From Escarpia spicata (lineage: Eukaryota > Annelida > Polychaeta > Sabellida > Siboglinidae): a DNA stretch of 64,000 nt. A program made the position numbers and the translations under genes. The stretch spans positions 67,662,417-67,726,416 of the forward strand of contig OZ023205.1 in NCBI GenBank assembly GCA_963995525.1. The letters are read 5' to 3'. Position 1 is the stretch's first letter. The number at the start of each line of letters is the position of its first letter. The notes under the pieces are model-generated. The model searched no databases. It was not told where the DNA came from and saw nothing but the letters and a program-made list of their open reading frames with translations. Below, one piece after another: positions 45,598-60,324 of this stretch.

Positions 45598-46690
45598 TAG
45601 CTACATAACATCATACATCCTCTAATTGTTTTTATATCTGTGCATGAGATTTTGCGTTTATTTACTTTTTCATAAATTAATGAAACTTGCGTACTTTATT
45701 GATGACGAAATTTACCAGGGGATTTTTATGTCTCGCCATAAGCGTGTTTTGTACCCCTGTTCACCTGGCGCCAGCTAGTTCGATTGTCAAGTGTTTAGCA
45801 CCCGTACTTGCAGCGTGCGACCCGCCCTGTCAGTAATTACCCGTTAGAGCTGCGTTCTGTTAAGTGATTACGACGGCAGTTGAAGCATTCACGCGGTTAC
45901 ACAAACAAGGTCAACAAACACTTAATGACACATGTTTGGTTAAAAACAGCCACCGACGTATTGACACACCCGTCTAAGTAAAACAAACAGCTAACAGTCT
46001 GGTGATAGACACAATCCTTTGGTCAAAGCCAGCCAACAATATGTTGGTAAAAACCTCCTGATCAAAACCAGCTATCAAGTTAGTCACAGTCTTGCCCAAA
46101 TACGCCTTTCGCTAGTGTTTGAATTGGATTTCAAGATTAATGTAGTTAGAATTCCTGCAATTAACGTTCTCATTGTTATGATATGGCTGGCTGCATAAAA
46201 TTCTGAACATGTTATGGTCAATATCATCTCGTTGAAAGTCTTCATTAAGATGGAATTTAGGTTAATTACGACTTTAGCGGCATGCAACGAAATTACATGT
46301 TTTCTATCTAAAACATATGCCATATATATCCAAGAATCATTTCAACATGGATTAAATTTAACTGTTGCGGTTCCCTGCGAAAACTAAATGATCTGGATTT
46401 TGACTCCATACCCAGTGTTCAATCATCCTTTCGCCTTATAAAATGCGTGTTACATTATATAAAGAAGCCTGTCTCACATAACGTTGCAACAACTTTGCAT
46501 GAACGTATTTTATCATTGTGATTATATATTTGATTTCCTAGATTCCACGTTCTATTGATATTTATTTATATTATTATTTATTTATATATATGTGGTCTGC
46601 AGAATGTTAACTGTGAAAACAGTTTCTTTGTGTCCCTCAATTTATATTGTATAACTTTACTGAATAGTGTGCATCTGTGTGAACGAGTGA
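45598..46690. other. No recognised feature
   Basis: About 1.1 kb with no gene or repeat that I recognise. Confidence 0.4.
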
Positions 46691-48645
<1,955 letters not shown>

Positions 48646-48696
48646 CAGAATAACCTTGTTGAAGACACTAAATTCAAGTTGTAGGGACAACGCCAT
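48646..48696 (-). CDS. Candidate first coding exon (minus strand)
   Basis: The minus strand reads AAAATGGCG, a strong initiation context, then MALSLQLEFSVFNKVIL, and CTG|GTAAAC as a donor in phase 0. Upstream (48.70-48.78 kb) lie TGACGTCA and CACGTGA. No family recognised from 17 residues. The next exon is not established; 44499-44573 is one possibility. Confidence 0.4.
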
Positions 48697-48790
48697 TTTC
48701 ATATAAAGGCTGACGTCACGAGCTTCTACTCTTCCCAATTAACCTATCCATCACGTGATCTGTTGCCTAGCAAAACCTCCGTCAAGCGAT
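48697..48790 (-). promoter_or_regulatory. Promoter-like segment with CRE and E-box
   Basis: TGACGTCA (48711-48718) and CACGTGA (48752-48758) lie 15-60 bp upstream of the candidate ATG at 48696. The ATG itself sits in AATGGCG, similar to a YY1 site as often seen at animal start codons. Confidence 0.35.
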
Positions 48791-49094
48791 CAGAAAACCC
48801 GTGGTCAGTTCGGACATTCAGTCACATATGTTGTTGAAATTCTGGTCACCAAAATGTTTCTTTATGACAAACACATAAGGGAAACTTGAAAGTGACAACT
48901 GTATGCGAGCACTTTTGATTTATGAGATGTCATGCAGGAATAGTAACGTAAGGAGGAGGAGGAGGAGGAGGACAATGATAATAATAAGGTAACTTCTATT
49001 GCGCCTAAGTCCTAGCAAATCAAGCTCAGAGGCGCATCAAGACAACAAGGTTGGTCAATCGCAAAATAGGTAAGCTGTATTCAAGTTGTCAACA

Positions 49095-49680
49095 CATGGA
49101 TGGATGCGTCAGGGAGCTATGGTGGATAAGCCAGGGAGCTATGGTGGATAAGCCAGGGAGCTATAGTGGATACGCCATGGAGCTAGGGTGGATACACCAG
49201 AGAGCTAGGGTGGATAAGCCAGGGAGCTATGGTGGATAATCCAGGGAGCTATGGTGGTTAAGCCAGGGAGCTATAGTGGATACGCCAGGGAGCTAGGGTG
49301 GATACGCCAGAGAGCTAGGGTGGATAAGCCAGGGAGCTATGGTGGATAAGCCAGGGAGCTATGGTGGATAATCCAGGGAGCTATGGTGGATACTCCAGGG
49401 AGCTATGGTGGATAAGCCAGGGAGCTATGGTGGATAATCCAGGGAGCTATGGTGGATAAGCCAGGGAGCTATGGTGGATAATCCAGGGAGCTATGGTGGA
49501 TAAGCCAGGGAGCTATGGTGGATAATCCAGGGAGCTATGGTGGATAAGCCAGGGAGCTATGGTGGCTAAGCCAGGGAGCTGTGGTGGATAAGCCAGGGAG
49601 CTGTGGTGGCTAAGCCAGGGAGCTGTGGTGGATAAGCCAGGGAGCTATGGTGGATAAGCCAGGGAGCTATGGTGGATAAG
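49095..49680. repeat. 22-bp minisatellite, about 26 copies
   Basis: GCCAGGGAGCTATGGTGGATAA variants in tandem. A single related unit with the same left flank (CAACAGATGGATCGATACGC) is found at 57661-57700, so the array grew from a dispersed repeat. Confidence 0.97.
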
Positions 49681-50384
49681 CATTGTAATAACGATAAATG
49701 TTTAAATAACTATTTGGGAATAACTTGGATGGACTGGCGATCCCATTGAATCACACGGTAAAGATAATGAGCACTAGCTCTTTGTACAAACGTCCGGGTT
49801 TTCGAAACAGGCGTGGTAGGATTGGCTTTTGCAATCTAAGAATCAGTACGAATGACCACAGATGTTACAAAGTAATTCTCACTGTCCTTAAATTGTTCGT
49901 ATCAGCCATGTGTTTATCAACATTATAATATGTACTTTGGTTGGATATTTGCCAGCGGTTTTAGGACGACAATTTGACATCTAATTTTCGTACATAACAA
50001 CAGCATATGAATAGTATTGTGTGATTCTACCTTTTATGTGATTCAATTTTTATGTATTTCTATTTTTATGTATTGCTGTTCTTCTGTCTGTTAAAATTAT
50101 TATCAACATGCTAGTTCATATTTTGAAAAATAATAATTACATAATCTACTTATGTTGTATGACCAACTTTAGCAAAAACAGTTTGCGGTATTGTTGATAT
50201 ATCTGATGATATATGGGCCATTCATGCCCTTTTGTTTTCTTTTTTTGTATGAATGACATTTAAATAACTAATCAAGACATTATATCTCTTCTATTATTAT
50301 TTTTAGATTGACAACTGTTAATTAATATGCAGCCACTGTTGATAGCATAGCTCACCCCTTTCCCTGGCGTCACGCCTTATTTTC
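49681..50384. other. Probable 5' UTR region of the LINE that follows, or unique DNA
   Basis: AT-rich, no domain. The LINE 5' end is not defined. Confidence 0.35.
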
Positions 50385-50606
50385 ATGACCCAACACCCAA
50401 TCTGTCATGTTTTTTCTTATCTTTTATATTTATTTTATTCTAAGTCTAGTCTTGACTACTTTGATATCTGCCCTGTCACACACGGAGTATTTCTTAACAT
50501 TCACATATGCACAGGAAATAAATACACACAAGTTCACTCTTTTGTAAAATACCTAACATACGTACAAAGGCTGGCTATATTATTGTTTTATGTCCCAACC
50601 TAAGCA

Positions 50607-53600
50607 ATGACTTCTGATGTGACATTTCTCTCCCACTTGGGAGGTATCCGAAACTGTTCTTTAATAAATCTTCTAGATATAAACGAAAATAGTACTGAAC
50701 AAAATGAACCTCAGTTGATCCATTGTTCTTCATACTATGACATCGACAAGTTTCATAAGTTAGCACACAAAAATACTGATAATTTTAGTATACTAAGCTT
50801 AAATATTCAATCCATTAATGCTAAATTTGACGAACTTGAACTTTTTGTAGAGCTTCTAAATACTAAACAATTTTAATTTAGCATTATATGTTTGCAAGAA
50901 ACATGGAAGTCAAATCATTATAATTTATCTCAGTTCAGTTTACACGGATATGATCAAATTGCTCAGGGGAAACACTGTAGTGTCAAAGGGGGTTTAATAA
51001 TTTACGTAGATAATAAATTTAAATATAAAGTACTTAAGAATATCAACATGTATGAACATTGGGAGGGGTTAGTAATTCAAGTAACTGGTGGCAGCTTATC
51101 AAAAACACTTACTATTGGAAACATATACAGACAGCCTAGGTCATTAAATCAAAATATTATAGATTTCATAGATGAATTTTCAACAACAATGGCTACGCTA
51201 GAAAGTTGTAATAATCTAAAAATTTCAGGCGATTTCAATATCAATCTACTGAAAATAAACGAGAACAAAATATATAGTGAATTTTTTGATACTATAATTT
51301 CATACAGTCTCTATCCACAAATTACCTTTCCAACTCGCTTTACCAGAACTAACGGAACACTGATAGACAACTTTTTCAGTAAATTAAATAAATCAATATT
51401 AGATAGCACTGCAGGAATCTTCACTAATACCCTTTCTGATCATCAACCTTACTTCCTAATCATGAATATCAACGTAAAATCCAAACCTCCTCCAAAATTT
51501 GTTCGAGTAAATCTACAAAATAAGGTAGCTATGCATAATGTTAAACTAGAGATAAATTCGGATGCAATGTATAACAAACAAAACAAATCTCCTACGGCTG
51601 ACCCCAATTTAAATTATAACATAATACACGAAGAAATTATGCATGCTAAGAATAAGCATATGCCTGTTAAAATCATGAAATATAATAAATACAAACATAA
51701 GCATTCAACCTGGATCACACACGGTCTTCTAAAATCAATCAAATATCGAGACTCGCTTTATAAGAAATAAAAAATGTCTAATCCAAATTTACCTATGTAC
51801 GAAGTCCTTCTAACTAACCTAAAAACATATAACTCAATATTAAAGAAAAATATTCGTACTGCCAAACAAATGTACTTTGAGTCACGCTTTAACCGATATA
51901 AAGATGACATCAGAAATACATGGAAAACCATAAATGAATTTATCTCCAAAAACAATTCAAACAACACTGTTTTGTTTAAAAGTAACGGTATAACTATAAC
52001 AGATAAAACGGTTATTGCAAACCAATTTAACAACTTTTTTACAAGTATAGGTCAGTCGACAGCACAAGACATTCATTACAATGGAAATAAGGATTACAAT
52101 TAGTACTTAAATGATAATGTCCATTCCGTTTTCAGTCTATTAAATGTTGATGAAGAAATAGTCAAGAAAACCATTGAAAGCCTTCCCAGTAAAAACAGTA
52201 GTGGCTATGACGGTATTTCCTGTAAACTTTTGAAAATAATTGAACCCTCCATCATCAAACCATTAACCCTGGTAATAAATAAAGTAATAAATACTGGTAT
52301 ATTTCCCGATACACTTAAACTCGCTAAAGTAATTCCTATTTTTAAGAAAGATGACCCATCTGATTTTAAAAATTATTGACCCATATCTCTTCTCCCAACA
52401 ATTTCAAAAGTGATAGAGAAAATAATATCTAGTCAACTAACAGCATACTTTAATGATTCTGATCTATTTGTTAAAAATCAATATGGTTTTAGAAAAAAAC
52501 ACTACCGAGTTAGCATCACTTGAACTAATAGATAGAATAATTACACAAATTGAAAAAAATTATGTTCCTTTCAGGATTTTTCTTGACCTCTCTAAGGCCT
52601 TCGATACAATTGATCACTCGATACTATTAACTAAACTAAGATATTATGGATTACAGGGTCCTACCCTGAATCTATTTAAAAGCTACTTAGGCAATAGAAG
52701 ACAATACACCGAATTTCAAAATGAAAGTTCTAATATTCTACCTATCACAATTGGTGTACCACAAGGATCTATTCTTGGTCCCCTATTATTCATAATATAC
52801 ATTAATGATTTCCCTAAAGCTAGCGAAATGTTTAACTTTATTATGTATGCCGACGATACCACCTTATTTAGCACCATCAATCATTTTCAGGGTAACTCCC
52901 CACATAGAAATAGAAAATCGGCAGTAAACGATGAACTCCTTAAAATAATTGAATGGTTAAACATTAATAAATTATCATTAAACAGAAACAAATCCAAATA
53001 TATGATTTTTCACATGAAAAATAAAGCTGTCGATAACTTTATGCTCAATATAAATGGTACAAACATTGAAAGAGTAGATGAATTTAATTTTTTAGGACTT
53101 ACTTTAGATACAAATTTAAATTGGAATAAACACATTGAAAAAGTATCAAACAAGTGTTCCAAAACAGTCGGCATATTAAACAGACTAAAATATGTCTTTC
53201 CCCTAGAAATTAAAATTATCTTATATAATACGTTATTTTTATCACATATCAACTATTGTATTATGGTGTGGGGATACCAAGGTAGTCGAATGTTGAAAAT
53301 ACAAATGAAAGCTATGATAATTTTATCTATAAGTAAATATAATTCACACTCTGAGCCACTTTTCCAAAAATTGAATATCTTAAAAATTGATGACATGTTA
53401 AAATTACACGAACTTAAGTTTTATTATAAATATGTACATCATGACCTACCTGCTTATCTATTAAATTGGAAAATAATTACAAATGCTTACGTACACAAAT
53501 ACAACACAAGGAAAAAAACAGAGTTACACCCATTCAGAACAAAACATGAATTTGCCAAAAGATGTCTTAGATACAGTTTGCCATATGTCATAAACAATAC

Positions 53601-53676
53601 CTCAAAGTTAGTCACAGAGAAGATTGGAACACATACCTTCAGAAGTTTTGGTAATTATGCAAAAACAATTTATTAG
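50607..53676 (+). pseudogene. Jockey/CR1-group LINE, nearly complete ORF2 with stops
   Basis: The plus strand encodes an APE-type endonuclease and reverse transcriptase in order. Endonuclease: FSILSLNIQSINAKFDELEL, ICLQETWKS (catalytic Glu), KISGDFNINLL and NTLSDHQPYFL (SDH). Linker: 51480-52100. Polymerase: PSKNSSGYDGISCKLLK, ISLLPTISKVIEKIISSQL, LDLSKAFDTIDHSIL, GVPQGSILGPLLFIIYIND, catalytic NFIMYADDTTLF, and LGLTLDTNLNWNKHIEKVSN. C-terminal region: to 53676. The ORF is broken by in-frame stops near 50874, 51768, 52101 and 52377 and by a one-base shift in the A-run near 52490. The rest is open, so it is a young but dead copy. A second copy lies at 62.6-64 kb on the other strand. Confidence 0.93.
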
Positions 53677-54005
53677 AAAAATACGTAGATACGTGTACAA
53701 TATTAAACTGCTATACATGTTATCAAAGTCATTAAAACTGTATTATTGCATGTGATATGTATGGATATGTATTGTATATATATATAAATCAGCATATGGA
53801 TATTGTATTTGTGCATATACACATACATATCAAGTATATTGAAGTGTACTATTGACAACTAGTATTTGTTTATTTTAACATACCTTTAATACTCCAATAC
53901 ATGCATATATGTAATCAAGTAATCTCGGTTTCTTTTCTTTTCCTGCACTTTTACTTTTGCATTTGCACTTCCTTCGGTAAAATTGAATTGAAACAAATTA
54001 TTACT

Positions 54006-54049
54006 GTGGCTCCTATGAGAGCGACTGTTATTGTCTTAATAGGAGTCAC
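54006..54049 (+). other. Conserved hairpin in the LINE 3' UTR
   Basis: GTGGCTCCTAT and ATAGGAGTCAC form an 11-bp stem (one G-T pair) with a 22-base loop. The same strings occur in the 3' UTR of the second copy (62659-62700, minus strand), so the structure is probably recognised by the element's reverse transcriptase. Confidence 0.6.
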
Positions 54050-54149
54050 AGACCCCATCTAATTTGAAATTACACTGCATTTGTATATATATATATGCCT
54101 GTTCATGTTACGTTAATTTCATATTATACACATATTGTAATTGGGGTCT

Positions 54150-54180
54150 AAATAAAACTTTCTTGTTCTTGTTTCCATTT
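54150..54180 (+). terminator. LINE polyadenylation signal
   Basis: AATAAA at 54152 near the end of the LINE 3' UTR, followed by a T-rich stretch. Confidence 0.5.
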
Positions 54181-54237
54181 TCTTTGTTTTTAAAGTTCCA
54201 ATGCCGAATTGTGTTTACTGGCGTTGTTCCGCATTAA

Positions 54238-54480
54238 TGGGGCAGCAGTGATCGAGCAGTAATGCGCCGGAAGGTTGGGCAAGGGGACCGGGGTTCGAAT
54301 CCGACTACCAACCGCCGTTTCGTTTATCCTACCTTTTTATGTGTCTTTCGGAAGAGGCACACTAAGCCGTTAGTCCCTTCTACCTGGTGTCTATGTGGAC
54401 GCAAAATATCCCATGCTAAGGGTAAATATTTATCCTGTGACTGACTCAATCCCTCTAAATAAGGACACCTCTGGAACTAT
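54238..54480 (+). repeat. tRNA-derived SINE
   Basis: The head has an A-box-like GTGATCGAGCAG and an exact B box GGTTCGAATCC (54294), spaced as in a tRNA gene. The body (TGTGTCTTTCGGAAGAGGCA, CTTCTACCTGGTGTCTATGT, AAAATATCCCATGCTAAGGG) is shared with 56.05-56.17 kb and 31.69-31.78 kb. Confidence 0.8.
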
Positions 54481-54539
54481 CACAAGTCATACGCCAATAT
54501 TCGGAGGCTACGTGGGGATTCTCAGCGAATCAAATCAGG

Positions 54540-54830
54540 TACGCCACCTTGCGGTTCTTGCGTTGGCAGATCGCCAACGCAGAGTCGCTTTGACCACGGA
54601 GGGAGATTCATGCACTCCCTCCGCGTACAAATGGTTGGTTTGGTGTGCAAAAGGGGTTATGTTTGTGGTTATGTTTAGGGTTACGTTGAATGTTCGGGTT
54701 AGGTTGAAGGTTCGGGTTAGGCTAAAGGTACTTTTGACAAGATTTACATTAGATATTTACTTGCATGTGTACGCAGGGAAGGGGTTACGAGAAACTTACT
54801 CCTTACGCGACTCTCACTGAGAACCATGTT
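54540..54830. repeat. Hairpins and telomere-like GGTTAG/GGTTAT variants
   Basis: GCGTTGGC-AGATC-GCCAACGC and CGGAGGGAG...CTCCCTCCG are perfect small hairpins (54562-54630). 54654-54740 has degenerate repeats of GGTTAGGTTGAAGGTTCG type. Possibly parts of a MITE bounded by GATTCTCAGCGAA / TCTCACTGAGAAC. Confidence 0.45.
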
Positions 54831-55974
54831 GTGTTTGACACCTGGTTGGGGTTTTTGAAATTTATAATATGTACATATGTTGTTGCATTTATTTTCAATT
54901 GGAATTAATTAATTAATTAAATGAACGCACGAACGCACGAATGAATCAACGAACGAAAGAATGAATGAATGCAAGGAACCACGATTCAAGGAAATGCCTC
55001 TCATTATTACTAGCAAGTGGCACCACACTGCTAAGGTCAGCGTGACATAAAAACACATTACTCGACATGTTTGCATCGATTACCTCTACAGACACACTGT
55101 GTTGAATTGGAATGTCCCATGATGCATGTCGTCGTGTGGTCTAAGCGACGTTAAAAATAAACTAGCTGTACAGATGGGAACTGGAACAGACAACATACCC
55201 TTTCAGTGTTTTGTATTATTTACACAGGATATAATGAATGTTCCGTTGTTCAACCAATAACAGATACTACTATATGTATACCTAGTAGCGAACCACTTGG
55301 TGTCCATTTTCGAGAAAATGGTCGCATCTAGCCACCTTCTGGAATTCGGCGTTCTGGTATTAATATATTTCCTCCTTCATTACCTATCCCGTTGCTAGGT
55401 CATTAAACGAACTTCATTTAATTTAAATGACATAATTGCTTGTTTTGAATATATTTTGATTGGTCATCAATGTCTCCAAAGCTGAAGACAGGACTGAGAC
55501 AGAATGCCATGTTTGCTCAACGACAACGTTTTTGCAAATGTGGGTCATTTTCATGCCGCATTTGTGTCAAATTTAAATATTGAGATAGTTTCGATAATGT
55601 CACAAGTAGGCTTGGAAAGACATGGGAGTGTTTCATAAACACGTAATATTGTGGCAATTAAAGGGCATAAATCCAACAATTGGAATACGAAGTTTGAGCA
55701 GCAACGCTCTATTGGCACTATGTTGTTGCATTGAAACAAACAAAACAAAACCATGACCGCAGCTTGCGCACGCTTTTGAGAATGGAGAATGACTATTTGC
55801 CGATAGGATATCCCAAAAAATGCAGAATAAATCAAATTAACAGTATTGAAGAAAAATGGAGATTGCCGCCAATAAGAACACAAAAGAAGACGAAATCTTG
55901 GAAACCTTATTGAAAAGGAAAAGAGGACGCCCAAAAAACAACCAGCATCCCACAACCCGAGTGGCTATCATTCT
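54831..55974. other. No recognised feature
   Basis: A short GAACGCAC / GAATGAAT run lies at 54925-54970; otherwise no gene. The frames at 55551-55955 (minus) and 55731-55913 (plus) have no domain. Confidence 0.4.
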
Positions 55975-55979
55975 CTTTC

Positions 55980-56215
55980 TCGTCTACCGTCCGGGAGCGC
56001 GGTAGAGCGCCGGACTGTCGATCGAGTGGACGGTGGTTCGATTCCACCTGCCGCCATTTCGAAATTTAGGCAATTTTGATCACCTCACGTTGCCTATGTC
56101 TTTCGTGTGTCCCTTCTATCTGGTGTCTGTGTCAAAGGAAGTAAAATATCCCGCACAAGGGGTAAAGGTGTAACCTGTCGTGGACTCACAGTGTGATGGT
56201 CTCTATCTCTATCCA
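55980..56215 (+). repeat. tRNA-derived SINE (second copy)
   Basis: GAGCGCGGTAGAGCGCCGGA (A box) and GGTTCGATTCC (B box, 56034) form a tRNA-like head that looks younger than the copy at 54.2 kb. The shared body follows (GTCTTTCGTGTGTCCCTTCT, ATCTGGTGTCTGTGTCAAAG). Confidence 0.82.
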
Positions 56216-57640
56216 ACTGAATCTTGTTCCCAACGGCCCTAGTTACTTCCAGGTCTGACGTGTGACAGACTCCAAGCAGGCCGTGTAGACAATGCAGTTC
56301 ACTGTGTCATTGGACCCACTGCGTGCTATATGAATGTAAATACATGTCGTGCACTCCGAGGTTTTGGTTTCCAATTATTATTATTACTATTATTATTACT
56401 ATAAGCTGCGGCTCTCTTCGTTATTCGTCCCACGTCCAACTGTACATGTAATAGACACCTCACAAACTTCTATTTAATGCCAGCGTATTGGTGTAATATG
56501 ACATTGTACACCTTGTGTAGAATACAACGGATGCGAGGCCATAGGCGTCGAAAGCTGCTAAATATGGGGATTGAGGCTCTCAAAAAATCTCCAACTGCAC
56601 CCCTCTCTTGAAGATCACTACACATTTCCAATAACACCATCACTTGTAGCTTAAGCTTCGTTTAATATGTAACGTAGTATAAATCGCATTTACAGGAGGA
56701 ATTATACGTCTGCTCCCTGATATATTCCGGAGGACAGCTGCCCCTTTGCCCCTTGTTCCCGCACGTATGTGCGAGACACAGGAAAGGCCTGGCTGGTTTC
56801 CATCAAGAACGATTTCATGCCCACAATATGTTTATCCTTATGCACACCATGGAACTATCTAACTTTAGTTAGTGAATATTTGTGAACCTAGTAGATTTCA
56901 AGAAAACAATTGATATTATTGATAGGGATGCACCCAATACGGAAAATCTTCGCATTTAGAGAATGCCTTCAAAAATAAATTTTCGTTCAATTTTCTTAAA
57001 GCGAATGTATTATGCTCAATACTAAAATGAACAGGAATAACACATAACAATAAAGCGAAGTTGTATACTATCATCCATCGTGGGTTGTAGTGTTGCAGGT
57101 TGTTGGAACAAAACGGACAGAAAGAACAAAATGAGGAATTTACCTGATATATTAAGAGCCCGGAAGTTTGGATTTCGGTGAAGACATCCCCCTGAAAAAT
57201 TAGTTTAAGAAGAGACGCAAATCAAGAGACGCGGTTTGTAGTGCAATGCAAACATTGTAGGATCCTTAATCAATCCGTCCCAACATTTATCTCGAGAGCT
57301 AATTGTGAATCGTTTCATCTACATTAGTAGGCACAATGTCTAAAGATGGAGATTGCTTTATTGACATAAAAGACTAACAATCAATGGGAGTTTTACACAT
57401 TTAGAGATCAAATCGTACAAATACATAAGAATTTTCAACAGTAATACCCGTGTTCCTCTATTGCTCCGAAACATGAAAAAACAATAAAGATTAATTGAAC
57501 AGAAACTAGCAAGCTTCCAGACCAATTTAATATTTCCGCTGGTGGAATCGTTTTGGCAGCAACCAGGAAATAATAAACAGAGCGAACACATAGTTAAATA
57601 AGCAGTAAACAAAAGGATTAGTCAGTCTAATCTCAGAATC
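56216..57640. other. No firm feature; possible decayed finger-type frame near 57080-57180
   Basis: At 57079-57179 the plus strand reads GCSVAGCWNKTDRKNKMRNL-PDILRARKFGFR before a stop, resembling the start of THAP/transposon-type fingers; this is weak. An (ATT)n stretch lies at 56377-56402. Confidence 0.25.
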
Positions 57641-57769
57641 GATAAGCCGTATTAAGGTCGTCAACAGATGGATCGATACGCCTGGGAGCTAAGGTGAATA
57701 TGCAAGATTATATACAGTAAGTTTTTAACTGACGGCGAAATTGAATAATACATTATGTTCAACTGATAT

Positions 57770-57918
57770 TTGTATATATATATAGATACATATATATATA
57801 AATATGTATAGATATATACATATATATCTATGTATATACATATATATTTATATATATATATATATGTATAAATATGTATAGATATATACATATATATCTA
57901 TGTATATATGTATATATC
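57770..57918. repeat. (TATA)/(TATC) microsatellite
   Basis: TATATATCTATGTATATACA-type repeats; frames over it are artefacts. Confidence 0.95.
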
Positions 57919-58139
57919 AGTCGTTCAAGGGATTCGTTTAAGTAAAGTAAAGTAAATGTATTTCTTCATCCAGATGATATACAATATGATTCAAGAGCAA
58001 TGTAACACAGATGAGGTGGCTACCAGAGAAGTATAACTTATCGAGTTGTAGCCAATTAAATCAAACTCATATAATGTACTCCCACATACATAATATTACG
58101 TATATAAAGGTTATACAGTGCATTCAATGACAATAGCTT

Positions 58140-59005
58140 CAGGTTAACGACTTCCGTAAATTAAAGATAGAGATGTTGTACCAATATAAGAGAATTCATA
58201 AGCGAATTCCTTACAATATATAATTAGATTTAAACTTTGATTAATGCCGATTATAAAGCTCCTGGCTTTATGCTTTAAAATATTTAGCGTTTTTGAATTT
58301 TTAATGTCTACAGGTAGTTTATTCCAAAGTTGAGCCCCTTTTACTTTCAGGGAGTTCTCTCCAGTTTCATAATTACATCTTGGTATATATAAATTGTTCT
58401 CCTGTCTGGAACTTCTGGTCATGAATTCACTATTACATTTACATTACATTGGTGGACTAGACTAGGAAGTTGATTCGTACTCTGTTTATACACAAATATT
58501 ATAACATTTAGTATATTAAGTTCCCGATGCAAGGCAGTTGCACTATCACGACGGTTATGGTTTGCTAAAGTTTTAAGTAATATATTTTGAAGAACATGTA
58601 TTTTAGTTAAGTTAGTTTTACATGCTGATCCATATAATTCAATCCCATAATTAATATAGGGAAATACATAGGCATAATATAATTGCCTTACCCTATCGGC
58701 ATTTATTAATGAGGCCATGCGATAAAATAAACCTGATAACTTAGGCACATTTAAACAAAGTTCCCTAATATGTTCCGACCATGACTGCTTAACGTTCAAC
58801 GCGTTTTCCCTGCAACAACAATGGCACGACTTCACGTTCCATATGTCTACCGAAAATTGTATAACATGTCTTACTCAGGTTCAGAATTAGATGATTGTAT
58901 CGGAACCAGACACTAAGCCATCCTAACTTCTCCACAGCCGAACATACAGTATCATTGGCACCCATTCCACTATTGAACAAGTTAGTATCGTCAGCAAACA
59001 AAAGG
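58140..59005 (-). pseudogene. LINE polymerase 3' half (minus strand)
   Basis: Minus strand 59001 starts at the catalytic MFADDTNLF, then WLSVWFRYNHLILNLSKTCY. 58835-58420 (another frame) reads LSGLFYRMASLINADRVRQL, YVFPYINYGIELYGSACKTN and LLKTLANHNRRDSATALHRE. 58422-58144 reads YETGENSLKVKGAQLWNKLP. It is 5'-truncated at about 59005. It is a different family from 50-54 kb. Confidence 0.88.
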
Positions 59006-60320
59006 CAAATATACGTTCTTATATAGCGCAGTATCCAGTCCTTAGGACTGCTAAAAGCGGTTTACACTTTACTCCCTGGCAGACATGTTCAATCGAACAC
59101 CATCTCGACTTCTCTAGGAAGAATCCAGTCAAGCTGCAATTAATGCGTGAAGACAAGTCATAGCCAATACATGTACCATGTTAAGAACATTTAGTTTCAG
59201 GTGCATCTTCAAAAGGTGATAGCATCTCAAAATCACGAACACTTAATTCATCTACCATACATCCTGATGTAAAATCATGATTCATTCGGGTAGAGATTCA
59301 ACGAGCTGAAGGATCTATGTTCGATTCGTGAGTCGAACCGCTCAGTGTCGAGTATTGTACCCGCTTCATACACTCTTACTTCCTGATATTTGTTCTTGAC
59401 ACAAAATCTAGAACATATCAAATAGCCATAACTTGATATATTGAATGGATAATATTTATTAAGATAGAGAATGAAATGTATATTCTTCAAAAATGAAGAA
59501 TGTAGTAGTGCAGTGCACGACATAGCTTTGAGAAAAGAACAATATATTGGAAGTGAGAAAGTATGCATTCACACCGACGACAATATAATAATGAAGTAAA
59601 TTATCCATTGGTAAATAGTTAATTTACAATACTATTTGACAAATATCTGACAGAAATGCATCATGCCTGTATCAACCGTTGTACTTTCAATCAACAAATA
59701 AAAACAAAGGACGACGGCGAGGTAAAGATAAATACACTCACTTAAGTAGTTTTGTTGGCCTGGTTGTTTCAGCAAGGTCAGGGCATGACAATTTAAGGGT
59801 CAAAATTACCATCGGTTTGGCTCTAAGTCCAGCCACTCAGACAGGATTGTTTGTGGAAACAGTTTTATTCAGCATTATCAGTTCGCTCCTTTTTGTTTCT
59901 TTTCCATGTGGCCTTTCAATTCGTTTATCGACTTATGTTGAAACAAGTCCACCGTACGGTATATCTGTTCTGAAAACCAAGGTCATGAACAGGTACCGAA
60001 TGCACTTTATGTCAATTGTTTGTTTAAACAATATATTTACTGAAGGTCGACGCAACAAATGTTTTGGTAAGCAACGTTTCGAACTGAAGAACTATTTGAC
60101 ATATAATTTAAGAAAACGACGGAAAGCACTATCTGCAAGAGGTAATATTGTATGTATTTAAAATGTATTATGTATGTTTTATATGGAGTTTATTTATGGA
60201 GTACCTATAGAAAATATATGTTAAAAACCATGAACATTGTTGACTTTTGCATACAACAATTCGTAGCGAATGTGTTTAGAATGTCCAAAAATATTGTACT
60301 GCGAACGAAATGTTGCCTAC
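59006..60320. other. No firm feature; dispersed repeat at 59015-59075
   Basis: CTTATATAGCGCAGTATCCA...CTGCTAAAAGCGGTTTACAC resembles a common invertebrate dispersed repeat. The plus frame 59679-60161 (160 codons) has a hydrophobic middle but no recognised family. Confidence 0.35.
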
Positions 60321-60324
60321 TAAT

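Noticed and set aside
57079..57179. THAP-like finger start (GCSVAGCWNKTDRKN)
   Set aside because: Only a short cysteine pair with a stop soon after; left as a weak remark.
59679..60161. 160-codon plus-strand frame as a gene
   Set aside because: No recognised family, no splice partners, AT-rich surroundings; its hydrophobic middle alone is not enough.
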